Counted from the stretch's first letter, positions 17,258-26,839 are shown. The stretch is 64,000 bases of DNA from IMCC26077 sp964418325 (GCA_964418325.1 CAYQLC010000006.1:8457-72456), one strand, 5' to 3'. Made by a program: numbers and translations. Notes: generated by a model from the letters alone, not told the origin.

Positions 17258-18430
17258 TTAGTTGTTGATTGCGGATTCGCCGGCTAACCGGCCAGAGAGC
17301 AGCGCTCCATTTTGTGACGGCTCGGTGAGATAGTCACCGGCGAAAATTAATCCATCATCTTCGAGGATTCCTCCGCGCTTGGCACCTGGCCCGATAATTG
17401 GTAACGCATGTTCGATAGCGAAAGTAGTAATCATCTCCCCCTCAAATTCTGCATCATAGATATCTGCAAGATGATTACGCACCGCGCTCTCGTTGCAACT
17501 ATCGAGCGTTGTTACTGACAGCAGTCCACGGCCATCAGGCGAATAGCTCGGCACCACTGAAGCTACATCTATTGCGGTGACAACTGGACCAGACCCCAGC
17601 GCTGAGACTCGCAGTTGATGTTGCATAGCAATGGGATGTTCGAGGGTGAAGTACCAAGCGGTGGAGCGGGCGAAATCTATGATTGGGAGATTGTCAGTAA
17701 ATTTCGCTGCACCGTGATAGTCAGTAGCCACAATGACTTTACGAGCCGAAATTGTGGAATTGTCGGTGTACACCGTGAATCCTTTTCCGCTCCGTTTGAT
17801 ATCAATTACTGTCTCGTCGCATTGAATTGATTTCAAGCGATTGCGAAGTTCAAGAGCAACGCTCAGAACACCACCATCAGGAAGCCCCGGGACTTGCCGA
17901 TAGAGCGAACGCAATACGCGACGAGCAAATTTTGCGTCTACATCAGAGAGTGAGGTAAGGAAAACCCCGCGCAGAAAGGGTTCGACGACTGCATCGTAAA
18001 CTTCACCAGTTATCCCAATTCGCTGGAGAAAAGTTGCCGCACTCTCGCCACTCTCGATCTTTGCAAGAAACACTGCTCGGAGTAAAGAGAGAAACGGGAG
18101 CGCGTTTGTGGCAATAGCTGGAAGCGCACCAGCGATGGTTCGCAACTCTCGACGCGGATCTCCAAAAAACCGCCATTGCTCTCCCATGCGCGCCACTGCG
18201 CCAGCGGGAATTGGATGAAAATGGGTACGTATATCTAGACGTTGGAATTCTCGATACCCAGGGTTAATCACTTGAAAACCACGATCTATTGTGAAGCCAT
18301 CGAGTTCTTGTGAACTCAAACGCCCGCCAACGCCACTTGCCGCCTCAATGAGATGGACTTGTTGTCCGCTCTCCTGAATGGTCAACGCCGCGCTCAAACC
18401 TGCAAGCCCGCCACCAACGACAACAATCAA
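17258..18430 (-). CDS. FAD-dependent amine oxidase-like oxidoreductase
   Basis: A 390-aa flavoprotein with an N-terminal GGGLAGLSAALTIQESG dinucleotide motif, the GVGGRLSSQ arginine segment that contacts FAD and a C-terminal FAGDYLTEPSQNGALLSG FAD motif. It resembles protoporphyrinogen oxidase/phytoene desaturase-type enzymes, but no substrate can be assigned. It is the last gene of a coupled operon: its ATG overlaps the stop of the Gfo/Idh gene (ATGA). An approximately 14-nt space separates its end from the convergent epimerase gene. Confidence 0.85.
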   Translation of the reverse strand: MIVVVGGGLAGLSAALTIQESGQQVHLIEAASGVGGRLSSQELDGFTIDRGFQVINPGYREFQRLDIRTHFHPIPAGAVARMGEQWRFFGDPRRELRTIAGALPAIATNALPFLSLLRAVFLAKIESGESAATFLQRIGITGEVYDAVVEPFLRGVFLTSLSDVDAKFARRVLRSLYRQVPGLPDGGVLSVALELRNRLKSIQCDETVIDIKRSGKGFTVYTDNSTISARKVIVATDYHGAAKFTDNLPIIDFARSTAWYFTLEHPIAMQHQLRVSALGSGPVVTAIDVASVVPSYSPDGRGLLSVTTLDSCNESAVRNHLADIYDAEFEGEMITTFAIEHALPIIGPGAKRGGILEDDGLIFAGDYLTEPSQNGALLSGRLAGESAINN

Positions 18431-19449
18431 CGAAGTGAAATCTCTCGTGCGATATCGATCAACCGCGCAACTTCAATGGCATCTTTAGCGGGAACCGGCA
18501 TGGGAGCATCACTCTCAAGGGCGCGCCGAACTTGAAGGTAGAACTCGACATAGTTGCCATCTTCTGCAGGTATTTCCTCGAAGGTGCTGTTCTCTCCGCG
18601 ATAGAGCTTTGCTGCTGATTGAGTGGCGGTTGCCCACTTGCCCTGGTGCGGAATATGCCCAGATTTAAGCAACTCTTCTTGTGGATCTAAGTCATCAATG
18701 ATGACGCTGCCACCTCGTGCAGAGAGACGAACTCTCGGACCGGTAAAACCCGCCACCGCACTGGCAGTTAAGTAGGAGTCGACTCCCATGAGATGGTGGA
18801 GAACGATAATCACATCATCATCAGAAGCGCCGCGGATATTTCGCATTGAGGCGAATCCAACCTCTGCTGGACCAAATAGGTCGAGCGCGCCAGCGACCAA
18901 GTGGGTTTGTATATCCAGAAGCCAACCACCGCCTGATTCTCGAGCACTGGCATCGCGCCAGCCGTAATTGGCAATCTCGGGTTTGTATCGTTCAAACCTG
19001 GATTCAAATCGATGGATAGGGCCAAGTCTTCGCTCACGAATCAATCTTTTTAAAGTTAACGCATCGCTATCCCAGCGGCGATTAAAGAAGGCCGAAACCT
19101 TTACTCCAGCGCTTTCTGCTGCTGCAAAAATCGCTTTTGTTTCAGGAAGATCACGCCCAACTGGTTTATCAATCACCGTCGGAACTCCAGCTGCAATACT
19201 CGCAAGAGCTTGCTCCGCATGTACTTGATTTGCCGAGGAGATCACCACTAAATCAAGATCATGGGCAAGTAGTTCATCCATCGTTGCGACTATGGCAGCC
19301 TCGGGAAAGTCTCGTTTGGCTTGGGCAATTCGTTCGGGTGAATTAGTGAGAATCGCTGCAAGGTGGAATTGAGCACCCACTAGTAAGGGTGCGTGAAAAA
19401 CCCGGCCGCCTAATCCATAACCAACAAGCCCAGCGCGAAGGGAACTCAA
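18427..19449 (-). CDS. Gfo/Idh/MocA family oxidoreductase
   Basis: A 340-aa NAD(P)-dependent dehydrogenase. The Rossmann motif is GLVGYGLGGRVFH and the family signature (D)KPVGRDLPETKAI follows, with the H of the WLLDIQTHLV segment. I prefer the TTG at 19449: its TTGA overlaps the TGA stop of the MMPL gene, and the protein then begins SSLRAGLVGYG, right before the Rossmann fold. A longer frame to 19485 exists. The substrate is unknown; sugar or polyol derivatives are typical of the family. Confidence 0.87.
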   Translation of the reverse strand: MSSLRAGLVGYGLGGRVFHAPLLVGAQFHLAAILTNSPERIAQAKRDFPEAAIVATMDELLAHDLDLVVISSANQVHAEQALASIAAGVPTVIDKPVGRDLPETKAIFAAAESAGVKVSAFFNRRWDSDALTLKRLIRERRLGPIHRFESRFERYKPEIANYGWRDASARESGGGWLLDIQTHLVAGALDLFGPAEVGFASMRNIRGASDDDVIIVLHHLMGVDSYLTASAVAGFTGPRVRLSARGGSVIIDDLDPQEELLKSGHIPHQGKWATATQSAAKLYRGENSTFEEIPAEDGNYVEFYLQVRRALESDAPMPVPAKDAIEVARLIDIAREISLR

Positions 19450-21641
19450 TCGATTCCCACCTTGGAGAGCTTGGATGGCCACCAAATCTTCTTACCCAAA
19501 ATTCGTACCAATGCTGGAACAAGAAGCGAGCGAACCACGATGGTGTCGAGCAAGACTCCGAAAGCCACCGCAAAACCTAATTGCGCGAGGAAGACCAATG
19601 GCAAGACTCCGAGGACTCCAAATGTTGCCGCTAGAACGATTCCAGCGGAGGTGATCACCCCGCCGGTAACAGTAAGGCCGCGAATTACTCCCGCTTTTGT
19701 GCCAATCTTCTGGGCTTCCTCACGCACTCGGGTCATGAGGAAGATGTTGTAATCAATTCCCAGCGCGACCAAGAAGACGAAGGCAAAGAGAGGGAAGCTC
19801 GCATCTGTTCCTTTGAAGCCAAAGACATGCTCAAAGACCAGCGCGCAGACGCCAAGTGTTGCGAAGAACGAGAGGACTACGGTGGCAAGGAGTAGTCCAG
19901 CTGCAAAGATGCTCCGCAGGAGTACGCCCAAAATTAAAGCGATCAAGAGTAGAACGATTGGGATGATGACCCGATTGTCTCGTTTCGAGGATTGATCCAC
20001 GTCGTAACCGATGGCAGTTTGTCCACCAACCAACGTATCCTCATTAACGGATTTAGCTGCCTCTCTGATGAGCGGAATCGTGTTCTTTGCCTCGGTGGAG
20101 TCGGCCGGAACTGAGAGCGTTGCGTAGAGCAGTACATTTCCGTCAATCACCTTGACATCTTTCGACGGCGCCATAGTTGCCATGTCAAATTTGGTAACGG
20201 GAATGACGGAAGCGACATTCTTAACCTGAGATATTGCAGCAATCGACGGTTGCATATCACTCTCTTTGACCACAATCTCCACTGGTGTTCCTTCACCACT
20301 AGGGAAATGTTCGCCCAACTTTTCAAGACCAATTACTGAATCAGGTCGAGAGGTGAATGCATCCGTTTGCGCTAATCCGTCGGATTTGAGAGTGAGTGAA
20401 AAGCCAGCAAAGATGAGAAGAGCGACTGCGGTGCTGATCCATACGGGTTTTGGTTTGCGATCCACAAGATTTCCAACCCGAGACCACAGTCCAGACATCT
20501 TCTCGTCCTGTGCCCCATAACGAGGCTTTTTTGGCCAGAAGATCCAGCGACCAAAAAGGACTAAGGCGGCTGGAAGCAAGGTGAGCGCTGCAAACATCGC
20601 GCAGGCAATTCCGATAGATCCCACTGGCCCTAAACCGCGATTACTCGAAAGATCACTGAGCAGCAAGACCATAAGTCCGGCAATCACGGTAGATCCAGAG
20701 GCGAGGATGGGTTCAACAACTCCACGTAGGGCAACTCGCATCGCTACAAAACGCGATTGGTGGAGATGAAGCTCCTCTCGATAGCGCGAGATGAGCAAGA
20801 GCGCATAATCGGTAGCCGCACCAAGGACAAGTACGTCAAGGATTCCTTGTGTCTGGGCGTTGAGATCAATGATGTTAGCTTTTGCTAAGTAATAAACAAT
20901 CATCGTTGCGAAAGTTAGAGCGATGGCGGCTGTCAGCAATGGAATTACCCAGAGAACTGGAGAGCGGTAGACAATAATCAAAATAATTGCCACGACTATC
21001 AAGGTTGTTGAGAGCAGGCGGGTATCAATGGAACCAAAGGCACCGAAGAGGTCAGCGAATATTCCACCCGGACCAGTAACGTGAGTTTCGATTGACGCGC
21101 TATTGAAGTTCTTCTCCAAATCTTCGCGAATAAAATCCACAATCATGGGCAGCACTGGTTCTTTATTTATATTCTCGCCAGCGATCTTCCCGTTGAGTTG
21201 CACATTGATCAGCGCGGCTTTTCCATCCTGAGATGGAATTGCCTGCAGCGGTGCGCCAGGGATGAAGTACTCGCTAAGTGGCTTATTCGATTGGGGCAAG
21301 ACTTTGCTGCCAAGTGTGCTGGCATAGGAATTGAGCTTGGCAAACGCTTCAGGATTGCTCTGGGGGGTGACATCGCCAACCAATAGCAGGAGCGTAGGCA
21401 GTAAATCGGCCGATTGATCCGAGAATTTCACAATGATTTTGTTAGCTATCGTCGATTCGGCGCTCTCCGGTAAGAATGCCGAGTTGTCATTCTCTTGGAC
21501 TGTAGAAATCTTCGAGAAGACCGGACCAGATATTCCACCAATGGCAAGCCAACCGATAACAACAATGATGGCAATCCAAAGACCTTTGCGAGCGCGACCA
21601 GTTCGGCGCGCGACAGTACCGGCATCTAATTCAGTGGACAC
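19446..21641 (-). CDS. MMPL/RND-family transporter
   Basis: A 731-aa inner-membrane protein with the two-fold RND layout: a first helix near residues 20-40, a large extracytoplasmic loop (about 45-195), a block of five or six helices, a second loop (about 410-550) and a second helix block. Each half has the charged-residue motif of proton-driven MmpL proteins (GAATDYALLLISRYREE; VALGIDYNIFLMTRVREE). In actinobacteria relatives export lipids or lipid-linked molecules. It heads an operon with the Gfo/Idh and FAD oxidoreductase genes, with 4-nt overlaps. The substrate is unknown. Confidence 0.9.
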   Translation of the reverse strand: MSTELDAGTVARRTGRARKGLWIAIIVVIGWLAIGGISGPVFSKISTVQENDNSAFLPESAESTIANKIIVKFSDQSADLLPTLLLLVGDVTPQSNPEAFAKLNSYASTLGSKVLPQSNKPLSEYFIPGAPLQAIPSQDGKAALINVQLNGKIAGENINKEPVLPMIVDFIREDLEKNFNSASIETHVTGPGGIFADLFGAFGSIDTRLLSTTLIVVAIILIIVYRSPVLWVIPLLTAAIALTFATMIVYYLAKANIIDLNAQTQGILDVLVLGAATDYALLLISRYREELHLHQSRFVAMRVALRGVVEPILASGSTVIAGLMVLLLSDLSSNRGLGPVGSIGIACAMFAALTLLPAALVLFGRWIFWPKKPRYGAQDEKMSGLWSRVGNLVDRKPKPVWISTAVALLIFAGFSLTLKSDGLAQTDAFTSRPDSVIGLEKLGEHFPSGEGTPVEIVVKESDMQPSIAAISQVKNVASVIPVTKFDMATMAPSKDVKVIDGNVLLYATLSVPADSTEAKNTIPLIREAAKSVNEDTLVGGQTAIGYDVDQSSKRDNRVIIPIVLLLIALILGVLLRSIFAAGLLLATVVLSFFATLGVCALVFEHVFGFKGTDASFPLFAFVFLVALGIDYNIFLMTRVREEAQKIGTKAGVIRGLTVTGGVITSAGIVLAATFGVLGVLPLVFLAQLGFAVAFGVLLDTIVVRSLLVPALVRILGKKIWWPSKLSKVGID

Positions 21642-21754
21642 GGGGTGAAATTCCTCTCAAATCAAGCAAGAGTCCCTGAGGGACTGAACCCGTGAATCTT
21701 AGCGCCAACAGCCAAAATAGGGCAGATTCAACTCTCTTAGGTAGGCTAAAGCTC

Positions 21755-22402
21755 ATGGCGGTTGCGACGAAATCACGGTTTCTTACGCGCAACCTCGGCA
21801 TGGTGGACTATGAATCAGCCCTCCAACTCCAACGCGAACTTCACGAGTTAGTCCTTGCTGGTCACGAACGGTCGACGTTACTTTTTCTTGAACACTTTTC
21901 GGTATACACAGCAGGACGTCGAACTCAACCACACGAGCGTCCGACAAGCGGCGTCCCTGTGATTGATGTGGATCGCGGCGGAAAGATTACCTGGCACGGA
22001 CCTGGCCAGCTTGTGGGTTATCCCATCGTCAAACTCAAGGAGCCCACGAAAGTAGTCGATTTCGTTCGTGCTTTAGAACGTGCGCTGATAGCTGCGCTCA
22101 AACGTTTTGATATCCAGGCTTATCAAATCTGCGAAAACTCTGGCGTGTGGATCAATGATGAATTGGGGGCTCGCAAGATTGCCGCCATAGGCATTCGCGT
22201 AGCTAAAGGCGTGGTAACTCACGGCTTTGCTCTCAACGTCAACCCAGATCTCTCCTTCTTCGACCAGATTATTCCGTGCGGCATCCCCGATGTTGTGACT
22301 ACCTCAATGAGCGTAGAGTTGAAACGAGAGATATCTATCGACGAGGTTCTTCCCGTGGTTTCAGAGGAGATTGCCATCGAATTCGAGAGAATACTCGCAT
22401 GA
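21755..22402 (+). CDS. lipB: Lipoyl(octanoyl) transferase
   Basis: Transfers octanoyl groups from acyl carrier protein to lipoyl domains. The 215-aa product is full length from the ATG at 21755 behind an AGGTAGG-like site; an in-frame start at 21692 would add a tail not seen in the family. Motifs: the GGKITWHGPGQLVGYP block, KIAAIGIRV with the catalytic lysine, THGFALNVNPDLSFFDQIIPCG with the catalytic cysteine. It overlaps lipA by 4 nt. The substrates include the E2 encoded upstream. Confidence 0.95.
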   Translation: MAVATKSRFLTRNLGMVDYESALQLQRELHELVLAGHERSTLLFLEHFSVYTAGRRTQPHERPTSGVPVIDVDRGGKITWHGPGQLVGYPIVKLKEPTKVVDFVRALERALIAALKRFDIQAYQICENSGVWINDELGARKIAAIGIRVAKGVVTHGFALNVNPDLSFFDQIIPCGIPDVVTTSMSVELKREISIDEVLPVVSEEIAIEFERILA

Positions 22403-23343
22403 GTTCACCAGCACCTGAAGGGAGAAGGTTGCTGCGCATCGAAGCGCGCAATGCCCAGACACCTATCGAACGTAAACCAGAGTGGATCAAGACCAAAGCA
22501 AAAATGGGTCCTGAATATACGAGTCTGCGTTCATTAGTTTCGGGTGAAGGGTTACATACTGTTTGCCAAGAAGCGGCCTGTCCAAACATTTTCGAATGTT
22601 GGGAGGATCGTGAAGCGACTTTTCTGATTGGTGGCTCGGTCTGCACTAGACGCTGCGATTTCTGCAACATCGACACTGGGAAACCCATGCCACTTGATCG
22701 CGACGAGCCGCGACGCGTTGCTGAATCTGTTGCCAAGATGGAATTGCGATATGCGACAGTCACAGGGGTCGCCCGCGATGATCTTGATGATGAAGGCGCG
22801 TGGCTCTACGCCGAAACGATTATCAAGATCCACGAAATGGTCCCTGGCTGCGGTGTAGAGATGCTCGCCCCGGATTTCAATGCTCGACCAGAGCTACTAG
22901 AGCAAGTCTTTGCTGCGCGACCAGAGGTCTTCGCACACAATTTAGAGACTGTCCCCCGCATATTCCGTCAGATCCGACCAGCGTTCACCTACGAACGCTC
23001 TTTGAATGTGATCTCACAAGCCCGTGATTATGGCCTGATCACTAAATCAAACCTGATCCTCGGCTTGGGTGAGACGAAGGCGGAAATTGAAGAGGCCCTC
23101 GTCAATCTGCATCAAGCCGGTTGTGATTTGATCACCATCACTCAATATCTACGACCTACCGCAAAGCACCACCCTGTGGAGAGATGGGTAAAACCGGAAG
23201 AGTTTGTCGAGTTGGCAGCTCTTGCGAAAAGCATTGGTTTCGCTGGTGTGATGAGCGGTCCCCTAGTTCGTTCGAGTTACCGCGCTGGCAAACTCTATGC
23301 ACAAGCGCGAGATGCAAAGCAGGCGATAGCAACACATGACTGA
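22399..23343 (+). CDS. lipA: Lipoyl synthase
   Basis: Radical SAM enzyme that inserts two sulfur atoms into the octanoyl chain. 314 aa. The auxiliary-cluster cysteines are in CQEAACPNIFECW, the radical SAM cysteines in CTRRCDFCNI, and the C-terminal conserved arginine-serine segment is VRSSYRAG. Starts at the ATG overlapping the lipB stop (ATGA) and overlaps the start of the acyltransferase gene by 8 nt. A self-sacrificed auxiliary cluster makes it dependent on Fe-S carriers such as ErpA. Confidence 0.96.
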   Translation: MSSPAPEGRRLLRIEARNAQTPIERKPEWIKTKAKMGPEYTSLRSLVSGEGLHTVCQEAACPNIFECWEDREATFLIGGSVCTRRCDFCNIDTGKPMPLDRDEPRRVAESVAKMELRYATVTGVARDDLDDEGAWLYAETIIKIHEMVPGCGVEMLAPDFNARPELLEQVFAARPEVFAHNLETVPRIFRQIRPAFTYERSLNVISQARDYGLITKSNLILGLGETKAEIEEALVNLHQAGCDLITITQYLRPTAKHHPVERWVKPEEFVELAALAKSIGFAGVMSGPLVRSSYRAGKLYAQARDAKQAIATHD

Positions 23344-24052
23344 TCGGGTATACCCAGTAGTCATCATGCTGGTCAGGCTCTTGTGGAAATATCTGGGCTT
23401 GCGATTCATCATCAAAGGCGAAGAAAACGTCCCGCGTTCTGGTGGTGCAATCTTGGCGATAAATCACATTGGTTATCTCGACTTCGCCATCTCAGGAACT
23501 GCAGCGCTCCCCGCAAAAAGGTATGTCCGTTATATGGCGAAGAAACAGATCTTCGACAACAAAATTGCCGGTCCACTAATGCGTGGAATGCACCACATCA
23601 GCGTAGATAGAAATTCTGGATCAGCATCATTTGTCGCCGCACTTCGAGCGCTAAAATCTGGTGAAATTGTTGGCATCTTTCCTGAAGCCACAATCTCCAA
23701 GAGTTTCGAAATCAAATCCATGAAATCCGGTGCAGCGCGATTAGCAATCGGCGCGGGAGTACCTGTACTTCCCACAATCGTGTGGGGCAGTCAACGTATC
23801 TGGACCAAAGGACGGAAACGAGATTTTGGGCGAAATAAATTTCCGATCTCCATTTATGTTGGTACGCCCTTACACTTCACTCGCGAAACCGAGGTGGAGC
23901 TGGCCGAGGCAGAAATCAAGTCAGCGTTGGAGAAGTTATTGCGTCGAGTTCAGGATGAATATCCCGATAAACATGATGGGCAGTGGTGGGCACCAGCGCG
24001 TCTGGGTGGCACCGCACCTACTGTGGACGAAGTTGATGGCGAGAGAGGGTAA
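23336..24052 (+). CDS. plsC: 1-acyl-sn-glycerol-3-phosphate acyltransferase family protein
   Basis: A 238-aa PlsC-family acyltransferase. The HX4D motif is NHIGYLD, and the later FPEATIS corresponds to the glycerophosphate-binding FPEGT block. An N-terminal hydrophobic stretch (VVIMLVRLLWKYLGL) would anchor it to the membrane. It acylates lysophosphatidic acid or a related lipid. The ATG lies inside the last 8 nt of lipA. A second family member is at 44766. Confidence 0.88.
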   Translation: MTDRVYPVVIMLVRLLWKYLGLRFIIKGEENVPRSGGAILAINHIGYLDFAISGTAALPAKRYVRYMAKKQIFDNKIAGPLMRGMHHISVDRNSGSASFVAALRALKSGEIVGIFPEATISKSFEIKSMKSGAARLAIGAGVPVLPTIVWGSQRIWTKGRKRDFGRNKFPISIYVGTPLHFTRETEVELAEAEIKSALEKLLRRVQDEYPDKHDGQWWAPARLGGTAPTVDEVDGERG

Positions 24053-24062
24053 TCTGTAGACC

Positions 24063-24779
24063 ATGGCACGCGAGAAAAGAGAAAAACCCGCAAAGGCTGC
24101 AAAGGCTGAGAAATCAGCGAAGAAGCCACGAAAATCTCCGGAGTGGATTAAAACCCTGCGCCAGGCCTATCGGGTAACCCGAGAGGCCCGTCCACTGCTA
24201 CCAGTTCTGCTTACTGTCGTCTTCCTGTTAGTCATGGCGATAGGAATTGGATTAGGGCTGATTGTTGGACGCACTATTTATTTCTCACTGATGACCATTC
24301 CCTTTGCCATCATTCTTACCCTTTTTATCTTCTCGCGCTTAGCAGAGGCTGCCGCCTACACCTCAATCGAAGATCAGGTTGGTGCGGGGGCGAGCGTTCT
24401 CATGTCGATTCGCAAGGGCTGGACCACCACCGCTGGTGTACAAGTGGCACGTAACCAAGATCTTGTTCATCGAAGCCTTGGGCGCGCCGGAGTAGTTATC
24501 ACCGGCGAGGGCACCAATGCAGTTCGAGTGATGATGACTGATGAGCGGCGGAAGATGGAGCGCTTTCTCTCTGGCGTCCCAGTTCATGAGGTGCTTGTTG
24601 GCGATGGCGAAGGTCGCATTCCGCTACGCAAATTACAGAAACACCTCAAGAAACTTCCCAAGAAGTTAACGAAGTCACAGTTGCGAGAAGCCCGAGCCCG
24701 TGAAAAATCGGTCGGTGGAGTGAAGTTGCCGATGCCAAAGGGCCCAATGCCTAATATGCGAAAGATACCTAAGCGGTAA
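24063..24779 (+). CDS. DUF4191 family membrane protein
   Basis: A 238-aa protein of unknown function, conserved in actinobacteria beside lipA (M. tuberculosis Rv2219). A Lys/Ala-rich basic N-terminus (about 1-35) is followed by two membrane helices (about 55-100) and a soluble domain beginning with EDQVGAGASVL and RKGWTTTAGVQV, then a basic tail. Last gene of the lipB-lipA-plsC group. No catalytic motif seen. Confidence 0.85.
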   Translation: MAREKREKPAKAAKAEKSAKKPRKSPEWIKTLRQAYRVTREARPLLPVLLTVVFLLVMAIGIGLGLIVGRTIYFSLMTIPFAIILTLFIFSRLAEAAAYTSIEDQVGAGASVLMSIRKGWTTTAGVQVARNQDLVHRSLGRAGVVITGEGTNAVRVMMTDERRKMERFLSGVPVHEVLVGDGEGRIPLRKLQKHLKKLPKKLTKSQLREARAREKSVGGVKLPMPKGPMPNMRKIPKR

Positions 24780-24803
24780 AAGGGCTAGAGAGTCCCTTAT
24801 TTA
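24780..24803. terminator. Possible weak bidirectional terminator
   Basis: AAGGG pairs with CCCTT across a nine-base loop, then ATTTATATT. It lies in the 27 nt between the convergent DUF4191 and RDD genes. The stem is short, so the call rests mainly on position. Confidence 0.35.
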
Positions 24804-24806
24804 TAT

Positions 24807-25190
24807 TTACGTTCGCACTACCGGAAGGGTGCGCACCGCTCGATCGTGTAATCCGCGACCATGAACCGTGAGCAACGGTGGAACGACTAAACAGATAAGA
24901 AAAGTGCGGATAAAAGTTGGTAGCAGACCAATCTTCATTCCCGTGTCGATGTCGACGATGCGAATCCCCACGACTACCTGACCTGCTGACCCACCTAAAA
25001 GCGCGGTGAAAAACGCCACTTCAACGAAGAAGACCGCTAAGTGAAGCCATCCTTGAACCATCGACTCTTGGGCTATCAATCTGGCGATGATGTAGGCGGC
25101 AAACCAATCTAGAGCGAGGGCAAAGACCCGGCGGCCGTAGCTGGCAATCGCTAATCCTGATGCGGGGTCTGGCGCGCTCTCCTGGCTCAT
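24807..25190 (-). CDS. RDD family membrane protein
   Basis: A 127-aa protein with the RDD-domain pattern: the first conserved Arg in YGRRVFALALDW, then three membrane helices and the final GRGLHDRAVRT segment. Function is unknown; some family members are Na+/H+ antiporter related. In M. tuberculosis Rv2219A has the same position between the Rv2219 homologue and glnA1. It is divergent from glnA. Confidence 0.83.
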   Translation of the reverse strand: MSQESAPDPASGLAIASYGRRVFALALDWFAAYIIARLIAQESMVQGWLHLAVFFVEVAFFTALLGGSAGQVVVGIRIVDIDTGMKIGLLPTFIRTFLICLVVPPLLTVHGRGLHDRAVRTLPVVRT

Positions 25191-25233
25191 CCCCTAAGCC
25201 TACGGGCAACCCTCAAGGCGCACTCCACCAAAG

Positions 25234-25260
25234 GTAACAATCCCGAAACATAGGGGTTAT
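25234..25260 (+). promoter_or_regulatory. GlnR-like operator upstream of glnA
   Basis: GTAAC, six bases, GAAAC, six bases, GTTAT. The first two half sites match the actinobacterial GlnR pattern gTnAC-n6-GaAAC exactly, and the third matches four of five positions with the same spacing. The site is about 135 nt upstream of the glnA start in the longest intergenic stretch of this region. The regulator gene is not in the window. Confidence 0.6.
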
Positions 25261-25395
25261 TCCCGCTTCATGGCCTTGGCCTAACGTAAGGCCTCGTTGG
25301 AGCGCCCTTCATCACAGACGCTGAATGGCTCTTCATCCACATGTATGAGCACACCTCTTAGGTAATCGCTTAAGAGAATGAAAATGGAGGAAGAG

Positions 25396-26826
25396 ATGTT
25401 TAAGAGCGCAAGCGAAATACTTGCCTATATCAAAAAAGAAGATGTCAAGTTGGTCGATGTTCGGTTCATCGATTTGCCTGGCATCCAACACCACTTCAAT
25501 GTCCCTGCCGAATCTTTCGATGAGGCGGTCTTCACTGAAGGGCTAATGTTTGATGGTTCATCGATTCGTGGTTTCCAGTCCATTCATGAATCAGATATGA
25601 AGTTGCTCCCAGTCCCCGGTTCAGCATTTATCGATCCATTCCGCAAAGAGAAGACCTTGGTCATTCTCTTCTCGGTTCATAATCCAGTCGACAACTCCCC
25701 ATACTCTCGTGACCCTCGTGGAATTGTTGCCAAGGCAGTGGAGTACATGCGCTCGATCGGAATCGCCGACACCGCATTCTTCGCACCTGAGGCAGAGTTC
25801 TATGTTTTCGACAGCGTTCGCTTCAAGACTGGAATGAATGAGGCTTACCACCACATCGATTCCTATGAAGGTGCATGGAACACTGGCATCGAATACGACG
25901 CAGATGGCACGCCTAACCGTGGTTATCGCACTCGCATCAAGGGCGGCTATTTCCCCGTTTCGCCAACCGATCAATTTGCAGACCTGCGCGATCAGATGGT
26001 GATGAACCTTGGCAAGGTTGGGCTAAATGTCGAGCGCTCACACCATGAAGTTGGCACCGCCGGACAGATGGAAATCAACTACAAGTTCACCGATATCTTG
26101 AGCGCAGGCGATGAATTGATGAAGTTCAAGTACATCATCAAGAACACTGCATGGCAGGCAGGTAAGACTGCAACCTTCATGCCAAAGCCACTCTTTGGTG
26201 ACAATGGTTCAGGAATGCACGTCCACCAATCGCTCTGGAAAGACGGCAAGCCGCTCTTCTGGGGTGAGGGCTATGGAGATCTTTCTGACATGGCGCGCTG
26301 GTACATCGGTGGTTTACTCAAGCACGCGCCTTCGCTGCTGGCGTTCACCAACCCGACGGTCAACTCCTATCGTCGCCTCGTTCCAGGTTACGAAGCACCA
26401 GTGAACTTGGTCTACTCAGCGCGTAACCGCTCTGCATGTATTCGAATCCCAATCACTGGATCGAATCCAAAGGCAAAGCGCATCGAGTTCCGTTGCCCAG
26501 ATCCATCATCGAATCCTTACCTCGCATTTGCCGCGATGTTGATGGCAGGACTGGATGGCATCAAGAATAAAATTGAGCCGCCAAAGCCAGTAGATAAGGA
26601 TCTTTATGAGTTAGAGGGCGCTGAGGCAGCTTCGATTCCTCAGGTTCCTGGCTCACTCGGTGAAGTTCTCGACAACCTTGAGAAAGACCACGCCTTCCTC
26701 ACCCAAGGCGGAGTCTTCGCCCAAGATCTGATTGACACATGGATCGCCTTCAAGCGCAAGGAAGAGGTTGACTACGTGCGACTTCGTCCACATCCAGCAG
26801 AGTTCGAGCTCTACTTCGATATCTAA
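25396..26826 (+). CDS. glnA: Glutamine synthetase type I
   Basis: Makes glutamine from glutamate, ammonia and ATP. 476 aa from the ATG at 25396, which has GGAGG five bases upstream; an in-frame ATG at 25378 would place that site inside the gene. Motifs: FDGSSIRGFQSIHESDM, the metal and glutamate-binding FFAPEAEFYVFD, NGSGMHVHQSLW and NRSACIRIP. The segment DLYEL near residue 395 holds the tyrosine that is adenylylated in GS-I beta enzymes. It matches GlnA1 of mycobacteria in neighbourhood. A GlnR-like site lies upstream and a strong terminator downstream. Confidence 0.97.
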   Translation: MFKSASEILAYIKKEDVKLVDVRFIDLPGIQHHFNVPAESFDEAVFTEGLMFDGSSIRGFQSIHESDMKLLPVPGSAFIDPFRKEKTLVILFSVHNPVDNSPYSRDPRGIVAKAVEYMRSIGIADTAFFAPEAEFYVFDSVRFKTGMNEAYHHIDSYEGAWNTGIEYDADGTPNRGYRTRIKGGYFPVSPTDQFADLRDQMVMNLGKVGLNVERSHHEVGTAGQMEINYKFTDILSAGDELMKFKYIIKNTAWQAGKTATFMPKPLFGDNGSGMHVHQSLWKDGKPLFWGEGYGDLSDMARWYIGGLLKHAPSLLAFTNPTVNSYRRLVPGYEAPVNLVYSARNRSACIRIPITGSNPKAKRIEFRCPDPSSNPYLAFAAMLMAGLDGIKNKIEPPKPVDKDLYELEGAEAASIPQVPGSLGEVLDNLEKDHAFLTQGGVFAQDLIDTWIAFKRKEEVDYVRLRPHPAEFELYFDI

Positions 26827-26839
26827 ATCCCCCAGATCA

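Noticed and set aside
25261..25395. Possible glutamine riboswitch in the glnA leader
   Set aside because: CGTT- and TTCATCC-like words occur, but not in the order or spacing of the glnA RNA motif I know; the GlnR-like site is a better explanation.
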